Made by a program: the position numbers and the translations under genes. The notes under the pieces are model-generated. The model was not told where the DNA came from. It saw only the letters and a program-made list of their open reading frames with translations, and made no database searches. This document shows positions 52,341-63,809 of a stretch of DNA of 64,000 nt, one piece after another (the stretch's first letter is position 1; each line of letters starts with the position of its first letter). Origin of the DNA: Chloroflexota bacterium (GTDB lineage Bacteria > Chloroflexota > Dehalococcoidia > Bin125); contig VXQZ01000002.1 in the NCBI GenBank assembly GCA_009838735.1, positions 47,751-111,750 on the forward strand, given 5' to 3'.

Positions 52341-54632
52341 ATGACCCCTGACTCCCAACACATCGTCTGGTTCGCCGAAGTCGGACGAGACGACGTCCCA
52401 CTTGTCGGCGGCAAAGGGGCGAACCTGGGCGAGCTCACGCAGGCCAACATCCCGGTGCCGCCGGGATTCGTGGTCACCACTCGCGCCTATCGCGAATTCA
52501 TCAATCACAGCGGACTTGATCACGTCCTGCGGCGCATTCTGCAAGGTCTCAACGTCGACGACGACGACCAACTCAATGCCACCGCCGATGCCGTGCAACA
52601 CGCCATCGAACAGGCCGAGATGCCGGCCACGATGCAGCAGGAGATCACCGCTGCCTACGCAGAGCAGGGTGAGGGTCCGGTCGCGGTCCGCAGCTCAGCG
52701 ACGGCCGAGGATTTGGCCGAAGCATCCTTTGCCGGCCAGCAAGCGACGTTCCTCAACATCGAGGGCGGCGTCAACGTCGTCGAAGCCGTCCAGCGCTGCT
52801 GGGCCTCTCTGTTTGAAGCGCGGGCCATTTTCTATCGCGAGCAGGCCGGCTGGGGACACCTCGACGTCGATCTGGCGGTTCCCGTGCAACGAATGGTGCA
52901 GTCGGAGTCGTCCGGCGTGATGTTTACCGTCGACCCGATCACCAACGACCACAACCGCGTCGTGATTGAGGCCGCGTTCGGACTTGGCGAAGCGGTAGTG
53001 GGCGGCCTTGTTTCGCCTGACCACTACGAGGTTGACAAATCGGCCAACCAGATACTGGAACGCCAGATTTTCACACAGGATCGCCGCCTGGTCCGCTCGC
53101 CCGACGGCCGGCTGGATCCCGAGCACGGAGCCAACGTCTGGCAGGATCTGTCCGAGTCGGACGGCTCAATGGCCAAGCTCAGCGATGAGCAAATCGTCGA
53201 ACTGACGACGATCGGCAAACGGATCGAATCTCACTACGGCTCACCCCAGGACATCGAGTGGGGCTGGGCGGACAACCAGTTTTATCTCCTCCAGACCCGT
53301 CCCATCACCACGGTGGCGCCCCCTGCCAGAACCAACGGCGACAACCCGGCGCCAACGCCAGCCGACCCGCCAATCCTCGATGGTTCGCCCGCCTCGCCAG
53401 GCGTCGCCAGCGGACGCATCCGCGTGATTCTCAATGCCCGCGAAACGTCGAGTATCGGCGAGGGCGACGTGCTGGTTGCTGAAATGACGACCCCTGACTT
53501 CGTCCCGGCAATGAAGCGCGCCGCAGCGATCATCACGGAACGCGGCGGCCGAACCTGCCACGCCGCGATCATCTCCCGCGAACTCGGCGTCCCCTGCGTC
53601 GTTGGCGCCGCAGGAGCGGCAAAACTGGCCGATGGCCGCGAGGTCACCGTCGACGGTGCGTCAGGATTGATCTACGACGGCGTCCAGAACGAACTGCTGA
53701 CCTGGTGGCACGACCGCGAAGAAGAACTCTACGCGCCGATCGCCACCGAAACCAAGCTCTACGTCAACCTGGCCGAGCCGGAGATCGCCGATAGGGTTGC
53801 CGAGCGCGATGTCGACGGCGTTGGACTCCTGCGCGCTGAGTTCATCATCGCTCGGCTGGGCGAGCATCCCCGCAACTTCATCAACACGGGGCGCCAGGAC
53901 GAGTACGTACGCCGCCTCTCGGAGGGCATGCGCAAGATCGCATCGGCCTTCGACCCGCGACCGGTCGTGTATCGAGCCACCGACTTCAAGACCAATGAGT
54001 ACGCCAACCTGACCGGCGGCGACATCTACGAGCCCGACGAGGAAAACCCAATGATCGGCTATCGGGGCGCCGCGCGCTACATTCGCGAGCCCGATTTGTT
54101 CGAGCTTGAACTTCGCGCGCTCGAGCACGTCCGCGAAGATCATCCCAACCTCCACCTGATGATCCCATTCGTCCGCACACCTGATGAAATGTCGCAGGTT
54201 GTCAAACAGGTCGATGACTACGGTCTCGCGAGAAACGCCGGAGAACCCGATGGCTTCCAGCTCTGGATGATGGTCGAAGTGCCATCCAATGTGTTGCTGC
54301 TCGACGAGTTCATCGATTGCGGTATCGACGGCGTGTCAATTGGTTCTAACGACCTGACGCAACTGACGCTCGGGATCGATCGCGACTCCGAACGGTTCGC
54401 CGACACCTTTGACGAGCGAAATCCTGCTGTGCTCAGAGCCATTGAGCACGTGATCACCACCGCCAAGCGGCGCGGCATCACCGTGTCGGTCTGTGGCCAG
54501 GGGCCATCGGAACATCCCGACCTGGCTCAACGTCTTGTTGACTGGGGGATCACCTCGATTTCCGTCACTCCCGACGTGATCGAACAGACACGTCACCTGG
54601 TCGCCAACGCCGAGGCCCAGCGCCAGCGCTAG
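52341..54632 (+). CDS. ppsA: phosphoenolpyruvate synthase (pyruvate, water dikinase)
   Basis: 763-aa gluconeogenic enzyme turning pyruvate, ATP and water into PEP, AMP and phosphate. The N-terminal ATP-grasp domain begins FAEVGRDDVPLVGGKGANLG and holds AVRSSATAEDLAEASFAGQQ. The phosphohistidine domain has His407 in GRTCHAAIISRELGVPC, and the TIM-barrel PEP domain has VDGVGLLRAEFII, MVEVPSNVLLLDEFI, GSNDLTQLTLGIDRDS and VCGQGPSEHP. The ATG at 52341 is preferred; an upstream frame to 52257 is not conserved. It is not obviously part of an operon. Confidence 0.95.
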   Translation: MTPDSQHIVWFAEVGRDDVPLVGGKGANLGELTQANIPVPPGFVVTTRAYREFINHSGLDHVLRRILQGLNVDDDDQLNATADAVQHAIEQAEMPATMQQEITAAYAEQGEGPVAVRSSATAEDLAEASFAGQQATFLNIEGGVNVVEAVQRCWASLFEARAIFYREQAGWGHLDVDLAVPVQRMVQSESSGVMFTVDPITNDHNRVVIEAAFGLGEAVVGGLVSPDHYEVDKSANQILERQIFTQDRRLVRSPDGRLDPEHGANVWQDLSESDGSMAKLSDEQIVELTTIGKRIESHYGSPQDIEWGWADNQFYLLQTRPITTVAPPARTNGDNPAPTPADPPILDGSPASPGVASGRIRVILNARETSSIGEGDVLVAEMTTPDFVPAMKRAAAIITERGGRTCHAAIISRELGVPCVVGAAGAAKLADGREVTVDGASGLIYDGVQNELLTWWHDREEELYAPIATETKLYVNLAEPEIADRVAERDVDGVGLLRAEFIIARLGEHPRNFINTGRQDEYVRRLSEGMRKIASAFDPRPVVYRATDFKTNEYANLTGGDIYEPDEENPMIGYRGAARYIREPDLFELELRALEHVREDHPNLHLMIPFVRTPDEMSQVVKQVDDYGLARNAGEPDGFQLWMMVEVPSNVLLLDEFIDCGIDGVSIGSNDLTQLTLGIDRDSERFADTFDERNPAVLRAIEHVITTAKRRGITVSVCGQGPSEHPDLAQRLVDWGITSISVTPDVIEQTRHLVANAEAQRQR

Positions 54633-54715
54633 TCCGTCCGGCCCCAGAGCGCGCTATAGAGTGACGGCGAATCGGTCCGTCACGACGATGGCCATGATCG
54701 GCCATTGATCAAGCA

Positions 54716-56767
54716 ATGCGCAGGAGTCGCATGGGCAGCCGAATCGGCTCAATCGCCATTCTCCTGGTCATCGGCGGGATTGTCGCCGCGGTTGTGGTCG
54801 TCATCAATCGACTCGACCTGCTCGACACCGGCCAACCAGACGCGCCGGTCATGGTTGTCTCGCTCGACGAAGGCGAACTGGTCCTGCTCGGCGAGCCCCA
54901 GAGCATCACCGTCACGATCTCCTCCGGAAGTCCAATCGCGACGCTCGAGCTACTCGTCGACGATGCCAAAATCGCCGATGTGGTCCCGCCATACTCCGAG
55001 GATCGGGGCGCCTGGATCGGCTCCTTCATCTGGACGCCCGAACGGCTGGGCTTTGCCAATGTCCGGATCATCGCCCTCGACGCCGACGGGATCGAGTTCG
55101 CCAGGGACATCAGAGTCGAAGTTACGAATGACCAGGCGCGAGTGGCGGCGGCAATTCGTGTCGAAGTACTCGGAATATCTCCCTTCCAGCAGTTTGCCGC
55201 GGGCAGCACCATCCGGCTGGCTATCTCCGCCAGCGGAAGCCAGCCGATCGAGAGATTCGACATGTTGGTAAACGGCCGCCGTGTGGCCTCCGTGATCCCG
55301 GTCCTCGAGCCGGTCCCTGAACATGACGAAGCCTGTCAGGACAATGAAGCAAAGGAGCAATGCGACGCCCTGGGTGGAGCGGTCGACGAACGATGCGAAT
55401 GCGCCATTGTGCAACCGCGCTATCTCGCCAGAATCGACTGGACGCCCGGAGAAACCGGTGAGGTCGAGGTCACAATCACCGCTGTTGACGCCGCCGGTCG
55501 CTCTGAATCGCAAACCGTCCCGGTCGTACTCGTTCTCCAGGGAGCCAGCTCCCCCACCCGCGAATCGAACCAGCAGCAGCAGCAAGAATCCCCCGCTGAA
55601 GAAGGCAGGCCGAATGCCGACGCGGAAGGCGACGGTGCACGTGCGGCGCGCATCGAGTCACCGTCCGACGGTGAACGGTTCACATACGACTCCGACTTCG
55701 AACTCGACATCGCGCTTGTTGCGCGGAACGTTGGCGCCGTGGCCAGCGCCTTGCTCTATCTCACCCCAATCGCACCGGACAACACGCTCGGTAACTCGAT
55801 CCTGCTGCATTCGTCGGAAGATCATCCATCCGGCGATTACCGCGAGCTGGTCGTCGACGTCGAGCGCTTCATCACCAGTTCAGGTTCGTACGAGCTACAG
55901 CTCGTCGTCTTCACCCCCGAGGACGAACGATATGACCATCGGATCGTGATTCACCTCGACGCCGTGGCCGAACAGGACGGTGATGAGTCGCAGGACGACC
56001 AACCGGATCAGCAGTCGGCGACCGGTGACGAAGTCGATCTGGCTATCGTTACCGCGCGGCAGCCCGATGACGACCGAGCCCGTCTCAATGTCACGATCAC
56101 CAACGACAGCAGTGTCGACATCGAACGCACCGATGTGATCATCACGGTCGTCGACGCCGCCACAGCCGCCGAGCTGGCCTCGGCCGCAGTCACCCTGGGC
56201 ATGGAATCCGGAGATCTGCGCACCATCCCGCTCGATCTCGACCTCGATCCCGGAGAGCGCCTGGAAGCGCTGGTCGTGCTCGAGGCGGGAATCGACACCA
56301 ACACGGCCAACAACACCTTCCGCGTCTCACTCGCTGCGCCGGAACTCGACGAACAACAGCAGGAGCAGGCTGCGGAGGAGGAGGATGCTGAGCAGGCTGC
56401 TCAGGACAGTCAGCAGCAAGAGCAGCAGGCGCAATCTGCCGAGCCGGACCCTGATGCCCCTGCACCGGATCTGACCTTCCTCGATGTACAACACACCAAC
56501 GACGGCTACGTCTTGTTGACTGTGATCAACAACGGAGATGGTCCAGCGGAGACATTCTTCATCGTGGTCGCGGATGAGGCGGGGGACCAGATCGAACTGA
56601 TCACTCGCCGTTCCGCCGATTCACGACCGCTCGGCCCTGGCCAAACCGAGATTCTGACGAGCCTGCAACCACACACGGGAACCATTGCGATGACGATTGT
56701 CGCCGGCGGAGACGTCCCGGAAACGAACCTCGATGACAACAGTCTGACGCTTGATATTGGCGGCTGA
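54716..56767 (+). CDS. membrane-anchored extracellular protein with Ig-like and CARDB-like domains
   Basis: 683-aa protein I cannot name. Residues 10-32 are a signal-anchor helix (IGSIAILLVIGGIVAAVVVV). The outside part has beta-rich modules near 45-135, 146-272, 310-415, 439-540 and 583-683; the last two resemble CARDB (VTITNDSSVDIERTDVIITV; LTVINNGDGPAETFFIVVAD). Linkers are Gln/Glu-rich (286-310 and 543-583). A Cys-rich insertion (CQDNEAKEQCDALGGAVDER, about 206-229, four Cys) sits in module two. ATG 54716; an ATG at 54731 has AGGAG four bases upstream and may be the true start. Located upstream of dnaG but separated by a promoter. Confidence 0.75.
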   Translation: MRRSRMGSRIGSIAILLVIGGIVAAVVVVINRLDLLDTGQPDAPVMVVSLDEGELVLLGEPQSITVTISSGSPIATLELLVDDAKIADVVPPYSEDRGAWIGSFIWTPERLGFANVRIIALDADGIEFARDIRVEVTNDQARVAAAIRVEVLGISPFQQFAAGSTIRLAISASGSQPIERFDMLVNGRRVASVIPVLEPVPEHDEACQDNEAKEQCDALGGAVDERCECAIVQPRYLARIDWTPGETGEVEVTITAVDAAGRSESQTVPVVLVLQGASSPTRESNQQQQQESPAEEGRPNADAEGDGARAARIESPSDGERFTYDSDFELDIALVARNVGAVASALLYLTPIAPDNTLGNSILLHSSEDHPSGDYRELVVDVERFITSSGSYELQLVVFTPEDERYDHRIVIHLDAVAEQDGDESQDDQPDQQSATGDEVDLAIVTARQPDDDRARLNVTITNDSSVDIERTDVIITVVDAATAAELASAAVTLGMESGDLRTIPLDLDLDPGERLEALVVLEAGIDTNTANNTFRVSLAAPELDEQQQEQAAEEEDAEQAAQDSQQQEQQAQSAEPDPDAPAPDLTFLDVQHTNDGYVLLTVINNGDGPAETFFIVVADEAGDQIELITRRSADSRPLGPGQTEILTSLQPHTGTIAMTIVAGGDVPETNLDDNSLTLDIGG

Positions 56768-56800
56768 ACGAACGATTCTCCATTTTCCTTTGTTTGGACA

Positions 56801-56829
56801 TTGAAAAATATTCAGCTTCAACGTAAATT
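56801..56829 (+). promoter_or_regulatory. sigma-A promoter of dnaG-rpoD
   Basis: TTGAAA (56801-56806), 17 bases, TAAATT (56824-56829), in a locally AT-rich stretch that stands out from its surroundings. The start of transcription would be near 56836, about 45 bases before the dnaG ATG. Confidence 0.6.
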
Positions 56830-56879
56830 TGTCGTATGCCCGCGCCCGCTCATCTGAAGATCCAGCCTGGCTTCTGCGC

Positions 56880-58748
56880 ATGTCGGTAGCGGAAGAGGTC
56901 AAGGCGAAGATCGACATCGTCGATCTCATCGCCGCCGAGGTCCCGCTCAAGCGGAGCGGCTCAACGTACAAGGCTCCGTGTCCGTTCCACGCCGAGAAGA
57001 CCCCTTCGTTCATTGTCAATCCGGACCGTCAAACCTGGCACTGCTTCGGCGCCTGCTCGGAAGGCGGTGACGTGTTCAGCTGGGAAATGAAGCGCAACAA
57101 CATCGACTTCCGCGAAGCGCTGCAACGCCTGGCCCAACGCGCCGGCGTCCAGCTCAGGCCGCGCACCGACGAACAGGTTCGCCGAGACGAGCAGCGCCAG
57201 CGTCTGCTCCGCGCCAACGACGCCGCGCTTCACTTCTGGCGAAACCAGCTGCAGGACGCATCGACGGGACGAGACGCGCAGGACTACCTGCGAGAGCGCG
57301 GAATCTCAGCAGAGTCCGCGCAGAAGTTCAATCTCGGCCTGTCAGGGTCGGAGCCGGACGCACTGGTTCATCATCTCTCGGCCCGCGGCGTCCATCTCGA
57401 TGACGCCGTCGCGGCTGGCCTGGTATTGAAGACGGACAGCGGACCTCGCGACCGGTTCCGAGATCGGCTCATGTTCCCAATCCGGAACGCCCGCGGCGAA
57501 ACGGTCGGCTTTGGCGGCCGGACACTGATCGGTGAGCCGGCCAAGTACGTCAACACGCCAGAGTCCGACCTGTTCCGCAAGCGCGATCTCCTCTACGGCT
57601 TTGACCTCGCTCGCAGCGCGATCCGAGATGCTGGATCCGTGATCATCGTCGAGGGTTACACCGACGTGATCAGCGCGCATGAATTTGGAAGCCCCAACGC
57701 CGTCGCATCGATGGGTACGGCGCTGACCGAGACGCAGATCGGCCTGATCAAGCCGTTGGCCACCGATGTCCGCCTGGCGCTCGATCCTGACGCCGCCGGC
57801 CAGGCCGCAGCCCGCCGCGGGATCGACACCGCTCGCGAGGCGATCGGCGCCGAGCAACAGGTGGCCACCGATTTCCTCAAGGTGGGCGCGCTGCAAAATC
57901 AGCTCACCAACGACATTCGCATCATTCCCCTGCCCGAAGGCCGCGATCCCGATGATCTGATTCGCTCCGAACCTGAGCTCTGGCACACCCTGGTCGAGAC
58001 AGCGCCCACCTTCCTCGACTGGCTGGTCGATCACGCCCGCGGGCAACACGACCTCGACACGCCGCGAGGCCGGGCCGATTTCCTGGACGATCTGATGCCG
58101 ACGGTCCGCACAATCGGACACGCGGTGGTACGAGAGGAATATCTCAGGCGGGTCGCTGCCTGGGCTCGCGTCGATCCCGATTCACTGCTCAGTCAATACG
58201 CGCCTCCGAGTTCACGCTCTCGCGGTGCTGGGACGGTCGTACCTGCTTCGCTGCGCCGACATGTGGACCGTCAGCAGTCGTTCATTGTGCAACTGGCGCT
58301 CGGCTACGAGTCAGCCAGAGATGCGCTTGATTTGGGGCATGTTGAGCTGATTGAAGACGGCGAAGACCGGGCCATCCTGACCGCCCGTCTCAGCGCCGAC
58401 GACGACTCCTGGGCGGACGACTTGACCGATTCACAGGAGCGGATTGCTCAGCAACTACGTGACGCGAAGCGACTTCCGCCCTACAGTGACGCGGAAGCCG
58501 CCGAGGCGACGCTCGATGCGCTCGCCCGGATTCAACGCAAGCGCAGCAAAGAAGGCCTCCGCCTGAAGAACCTGGAAATCGGCGAGCAGGAGCGCGAACT
58601 CGGTGTTGACGAGCTCGCCCGTGCCGCCGCCCAACTCGAACACGCTGATGCATGCGACCCCGACCTGGTCGAGGCCGCCGCATCCGTCGTCCAAGCACGG
58701 GATGAGGCGCGACGCCTCCATCGAGTGTCTTCGACAAGCACGGCCTGA
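56880..58748 (+). CDS. dnaG: DNA primase
   Basis: 622-aa primase making RNA primers for replication. The N-terminal CHC2 zinc domain reads CPFHAEKTPSFIV ... WHCFGACSEGGDVFSW (residues 34-65); the CFGAC spacing is one residue longer than the usual CFGCG. The TOPRIM core has VIIVEGYTDVISAHEFG, MGTALTETQIGLI and LALDPDAAGQAAARRG. The C-terminal helical DnaB-binding region is present but divergent. The ATG at 56880 (MSVAEEVKAKIDIVDL) fits the family start; a TTG-initiated extension overlaps the promoter. It is followed by rpoD, the usual macromolecular-synthesis pair. Confidence 0.96.
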   Translation: MSVAEEVKAKIDIVDLIAAEVPLKRSGSTYKAPCPFHAEKTPSFIVNPDRQTWHCFGACSEGGDVFSWEMKRNNIDFREALQRLAQRAGVQLRPRTDEQVRRDEQRQRLLRANDAALHFWRNQLQDASTGRDAQDYLRERGISAESAQKFNLGLSGSEPDALVHHLSARGVHLDDAVAAGLVLKTDSGPRDRFRDRLMFPIRNARGETVGFGGRTLIGEPAKYVNTPESDLFRKRDLLYGFDLARSAIRDAGSVIIVEGYTDVISAHEFGSPNAVASMGTALTETQIGLIKPLATDVRLALDPDAAGQAAARRGIDTAREAIGAEQQVATDFLKVGALQNQLTNDIRIIPLPEGRDPDDLIRSEPELWHTLVETAPTFLDWLVDHARGQHDLDTPRGRADFLDDLMPTVRTIGHAVVREEYLRRVAAWARVDPDSLLSQYAPPSSRSRGAGTVVPASLRRHVDRQQSFIVQLALGYESARDALDLGHVELIEDGEDRAILTARLSADDDSWADDLTDSQERIAQQLRDAKRLPPYSDAEAAEATLDALARIQRKRSKEGLRLKNLEIGEQERELGVDELARAAAQLEHADACDPDLVEAAASVVQARDEARRLHRVSSTSTA

Positions 58749-58808
58749 GCGCCTGCATTTGGATCTGAACCACGCTGGGGGACCACGCTGAGAGAAGGGA
58801 CCACGACC

Positions 58809-60944
<2,136 letters not shown>

Positions 60945-60962
60945 TCGCTGCGGACTTCGATC

Positions 60963-61427
60963 ATGTGGCAAGACATCGTTAACATGCTCAACCGCCTCGG
61001 CCTCATGAAGCCGATGGAGGAACTGTCGGTTCGATTGACGGGCTATTCGATCGCTGCTCGCATGATCACCTGGAACGAAGGCGTCCCGTACATCAACTCC
61101 TTGATGCTGCGTACGGTCGGAGTTAAGTCGGGCGATCTTCGAGACGCGGTGCTCTTCTACTTCGCCGACGGCGACAGCTGGGTCATCATCGGCTCGGTTG
61201 GCGGCAGTCCGAAGCATCCGGGCTGGGTGCACAATCTTCGCGCCAATCCCCACGCCTGGGTGTTCGTCGATCGCAAGCGGCACCCGGTTGAGGCCGAGTT
61301 CCTCGATGGAGACGAGCGCGACGATCAGTGGTCCGCAGCCGCCGAAGTCTGGCCTCCATTTCACCAGTACGAAGAGAATGCTCGCCCGCGCCGGATCGAG
61401 GTGATCCGGCTGACTCGCAGCTCTTGA
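60963..61427 (+). CDS. deazaflavin (F420)-dependent nitroreductase family protein
   Basis: 154-aa member of the Ddn / DUF385 family, split beta-barrel proteins that use F420H2 to reduce nitro and quinone-like compounds. It shows the family pattern LMLRTVGVKSGDLRDAVLFY, SWVIIGSVGGSPKHPGWVHN and LRANPHAWVFVDRKRHPVEA. It starts 18 bases after rpoD and probably shares its transcript. Its stop (61425-61427) directly abuts the stop of the convergent LLM oxidoreductase gene. Physiological substrate unknown. Confidence 0.88.
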   Translation: MWQDIVNMLNRLGLMKPMEELSVRLTGYSIAARMITWNEGVPYINSLMLRTVGVKSGDLRDAVLFYFADGDSWVIIGSVGGSPKHPGWVHNLRANPHAWVFVDRKRHPVEAEFLDGDERDDQWSAAAEVWPPFHQYEENARPRRIEVIRLTRSS

Positions 61428-62348
61428 CTAGAGCGTCGGCGCCAGCGAACCCAGGAACTCTTCCGTTCGTGAGCGTTCGTCTTCGGAGCCGAAGACGACG
61501 CCGACGAAGTCGGTCGTGCCGGCGTCCTTGAGCTGACGCAGCTGGGTCTCGATCTGCTCTTCAGTGCCGAGGATTGCCACGTCCTCAGGGTGGGCCGCGC
61601 CTTGCTTGTCCAACATTGAGCGGTAGGAGGGCAGGCGCTCGTAGTTGGCGAACTGTTCGGCTGCGGTTGCTCGGGCGGCGTCGACGTTGGAACTGAGCAT
61701 GACCGGCAGGCCGACGACGATGCGTGGATGCGGGCGGCCGGCTTCGTCGGCGGCGGCGTTCATCGTGGGCGCGATGTATGACTCGACCACATTGGCGGCG
61801 GTCATCCAGAGGATGGTGCCGTCGGTACGCGCGCCGGCCAGTCGCAGCATCGCCGGACCCATCGCGGCGAGCATGCAGGAGACGGGCTTCTCGGCGTCGG
61901 GGATCTCGAGGCTGACCTGGCCTCGGTAGTGTTCGCCGTCGGTCTGGACCGGGTCACCATTGAGCAACGGGAGCAGCACGTCGAGGTACTCCTTCATATG
62001 CCGCGCGGGGCGGTCGAAGGAATAGCCGAACATGTTCTCGATGACGATCTTGTGCGAGAGGCCGATGCCCATGACGAAGCGCTTGCCGCCGGCCGCCGCC
62101 TGTACGGTCAGGGCCTGCTGGGCCATCGCGTGCGGGTGCCGGGGGTAGGTCGGCACGACGGCGGTCATCAACTCGATCCGTTCGGTCTGCGCCCCGGCGA
62201 GCGTCAGCGCGCCCATGGCGTCGTGCGAGAAGATGTTGGCCATGCCGAAGGTCGAGAAGCCGGCCGCTTCCGCGCGCTGGGCCTGTTCGACGATGCTCTG
62301 CACGCTGGGCGCCGGTCCGGCGCCGCCAATGAAGATGCCGATTTGCAT
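61428..62348 (-). CDS. LLM-class (F420/FMN) oxidoreductase
   Basis: 306-aa luciferase-like TIM-barrel oxidoreductase. It begins QIGIFIGGAGPAPSVQSIVE, has AQRAEAAGFSTFGMANIFSH, ELMTAVVPTYPRHPHAMAQQ, RFVMGIGLSHKIVIENMFGY and the SYIAPTMNAAADEAGRP helix, close to the F420-dependent members of actinobacteria and Chloroflexota. The substrate is unknown. With the Ddn-like protein on the other side, it implies that the organism makes or imports F420. ATG at 62348. Confidence 0.9.
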   Translation of the reverse strand: MQIGIFIGGAGPAPSVQSIVEQAQRAEAAGFSTFGMANIFSHDAMGALTLAGAQTERIELMTAVVPTYPRHPHAMAQQALTVQAAAGGKRFVMGIGLSHKIVIENMFGYSFDRPARHMKEYLDVLLPLLNGDPVQTDGEHYRGQVSLEIPDAEKPVSCMLAAMGPAMLRLAGARTDGTILWMTAANVVESYIAPTMNAAADEAGRPHPRIVVGLPVMLSSNVDAARATAAEQFANYERLPSYRSMLDKQGAAHPEDVAILGTEEQIETQLRQLKDAGTTDFVGVVFGSEDERSRTEEFLGSLAPTL

Positions 62349-62391
62349 GTCACAAGCTCCTGTTCAATCTCGGCCGGGCCGCGGAAGTGCG

Positions 62392-62427
62392 GCCCTCACC
62401 CTAACCCTCTCCCAGAGGGAGAGGGGA
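62392..62427 (+). repeat. REP-like palindromic repeat, copy 2
   Basis: GCCCTCACCCTAACCCTCTC followed by CCAGAGGGAGAGGGGA. The core CCTCTCCC/GGGAGAGG forms an 8-bp stem with a 3-base loop, and the GCCCTCACCCTAA arm is the constant flank. It lies between the AcuI-like and LLM genes, directly after the former's stop on the minus strand. Confidence 0.8.
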
Positions 62428-63417
62428 CTAGTGGGGCTGCACGAGGATGCGACCACGGACGCCACCGGCGAGGATTTTCGATGCGGCTTCGGGTACGTCC
62501 TCCAGGCCGATCCGAGCTTCGACCAGATCGAGGAGGTTACCGCCGCTGAAGTCCTGAGCCATTCGCGACCAGAGGCGTGGGCGGTCGTCGCTGGGCCAGA
62601 AGACTGATTCGATGCCGACCAGGGAGATGCCGCGAAGGATGAAGGGCATCACGTTGGTCTCGACACCGACGCCTCCGGTCAATCCCGACAGGGCGACGAC
62701 GCCGCCGTACTTGGTCTGTCTGAGGATCGACGCCGTGGTCGAGCCGCCGACGGGGTCGACAGCGGCGGCCCAGCGCTCCCGCTCGATTGGCCGCCGTGAT
62801 TCCGCGGCCAGCTCCTCGCGATCGAGGATCTCCGTTGCCCCGAGCGCTCGGAGGAAATCATGCTCCGAGGACTTGCCGGTGCTGGCGTGGACTTCGTAGC
62901 CGCGCGCCGCGAGCATGGCGACGGCAGTCGAGCCGACGCCTCCGGTTGCGCCGCTGACGATGACGGGTCCGGCGTCGGGACCGACGCCGCCTTTCTCGAT
63001 GACGTCGACCGACATGGCGGCGGTGATTCCGGCTGTGCCCAGCGTCATCGCCTCTTCCGAAGTCATGCCCTCGGGCAGCGGCGCCAGCCAGTCGGCCGGC
63101 ACGCGGACTCGTTCGGCGTAGCCGCCGGGGTGCGCCGTGCCGAGGTCGTAGCCCGTGGCGACCACCGAATCGCCCGCCGAGTAGCGAGCGTCGGACGAAT
63201 CCAGAACGGTCCCGGCGAAATCGATGCCGATCGTCATCGGGTACTTGAAGACGACGCGGCCGTTGGGTGTGCAGGCGAGGCCGTCCTTGTAGTTAAGATC
63301 CGACCATTCGACGGCGACTGTGACATCACCTTCAGGCAGCGACGAATCGTCCAGCGTCTGGACTGACGCCGAGAAATCGTCATCATCCTTGTCGACCACA
63401 AACGCTCGAAAACTCAC
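62428..63417 (-). CDS. acuI: acrylyl-CoA reductase (AcuI/YhdH-type, NADPH)
   Basis: 329-aa medium-chain dehydrogenase without the structural zinc site. It has VEWSDLNYKDGLACTPNGRV, YPMTIGIDFAGTVLDSSDAR, the HPGGYAERVRVPADWLAPLP block, and the nucleotide site VIVSGATGGVGSTAVAMLAA. AcuI reduces acryloyl-CoA to propionyl-CoA, a step in DMSP or 3-hydroxypropionate use; general quinone-oxidoreductase-like activity cannot be excluded. GTG start at 63417 with AGGAG five bases upstream. A possible link to the acyl-CoA carboxylase genes at 10640 is speculative. Confidence 0.88.
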   Translation of the reverse strand: MSFRAFVVDKDDDDFSASVQTLDDSSLPEGDVTVAVEWSDLNYKDGLACTPNGRVVFKYPMTIGIDFAGTVLDSSDARYSAGDSVVATGYDLGTAHPGGYAERVRVPADWLAPLPEGMTSEEAMTLGTAGITAAMSVDVIEKGGVGPDAGPVIVSGATGGVGSTAVAMLAARGYEVHASTGKSSEHDFLRALGATEILDREELAAESRRPIERERWAAAVDPVGGSTTASILRQTKYGGVVALSGLTGGVGVETNVMPFILRGISLVGIESVFWPSDDRPRLWSRMAQDFSGGNLLDLVEARIGLEDVPEAASKILAGGVRGRILVQPH

Positions 63418-63560
63418 GGGGTCTCCTGTCTCATCGGTTGTAGTCAGGCTAGGTGCGAGTTTACGTGCGGGGAAGGTTACGGGCTGGGGGGGCTCCTGTT
63501 CCGTTGAGGCGGGCGGGCGAGCTGTTGTTGGCGGCCAACGGCAGGGGGATGCGGGACATG

Positions 63561-63737
63561 CGTGTTGAGATCGCGGCCCGGGCCCCGCATCCCCTGTTCA
63601 AGCCAGGGGCCGGCAAGTGCGGGGCATCGGAAGTGGTGTGGAGCTACAGCACTGGTAACGGTTGAGCGCGGGCTTGAGCCGGGCGCTGCGTGTTGAGATC
63701 GCGGGCTGGGCCCCGCATCAAGTGCGGGGCATCGGAA
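63561..63737 (+). repeat. two copies of a GCCCCGCA hairpin repeat
   Basis: CGTGTTGAGATCGCGG occurs at 63561-63576 and 63689-63704. Each copy is followed by GGGCCCCGCATC and then AAGTGCGGGGCATCGGAA. In copy B the stem GCCCCGCA/TGCGGGGC closes over TCAAG. Copy A carries an extra inner hairpin (CCCCTG...CAGGGG) inserted in the loop. Confidence 0.8.
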
Positions 63738-63772
63738 AGGAAGGAGGCATGGGAAGAGATTGGGGCCGCAGG

Positions 63773-63809
63773 GCCCTCACCCTAGCCCTCTCCCTCGGGG
63801 AGAGGGGAT
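63773..63809 (+). repeat. REP-like palindromic repeat, copy 3
   Basis: GCCCTCACCCTAGCCCTCTC followed by CCTCGGGGAGAGGGGAT. It has the same flank and the same CCTCTCCC/GGGAGAGG-type stem (compensating changes around the loop) as copies 1 and 2. It lies about 23 bases before the stop of the right-edge gene. Confidence 0.8.

Noticed and set aside
63453..63665. 70-codon plus-strand frame at the right edge
   Set aside because: It runs across the direct repeats and hairpins, has no family similarity, and its composition follows the repeats.
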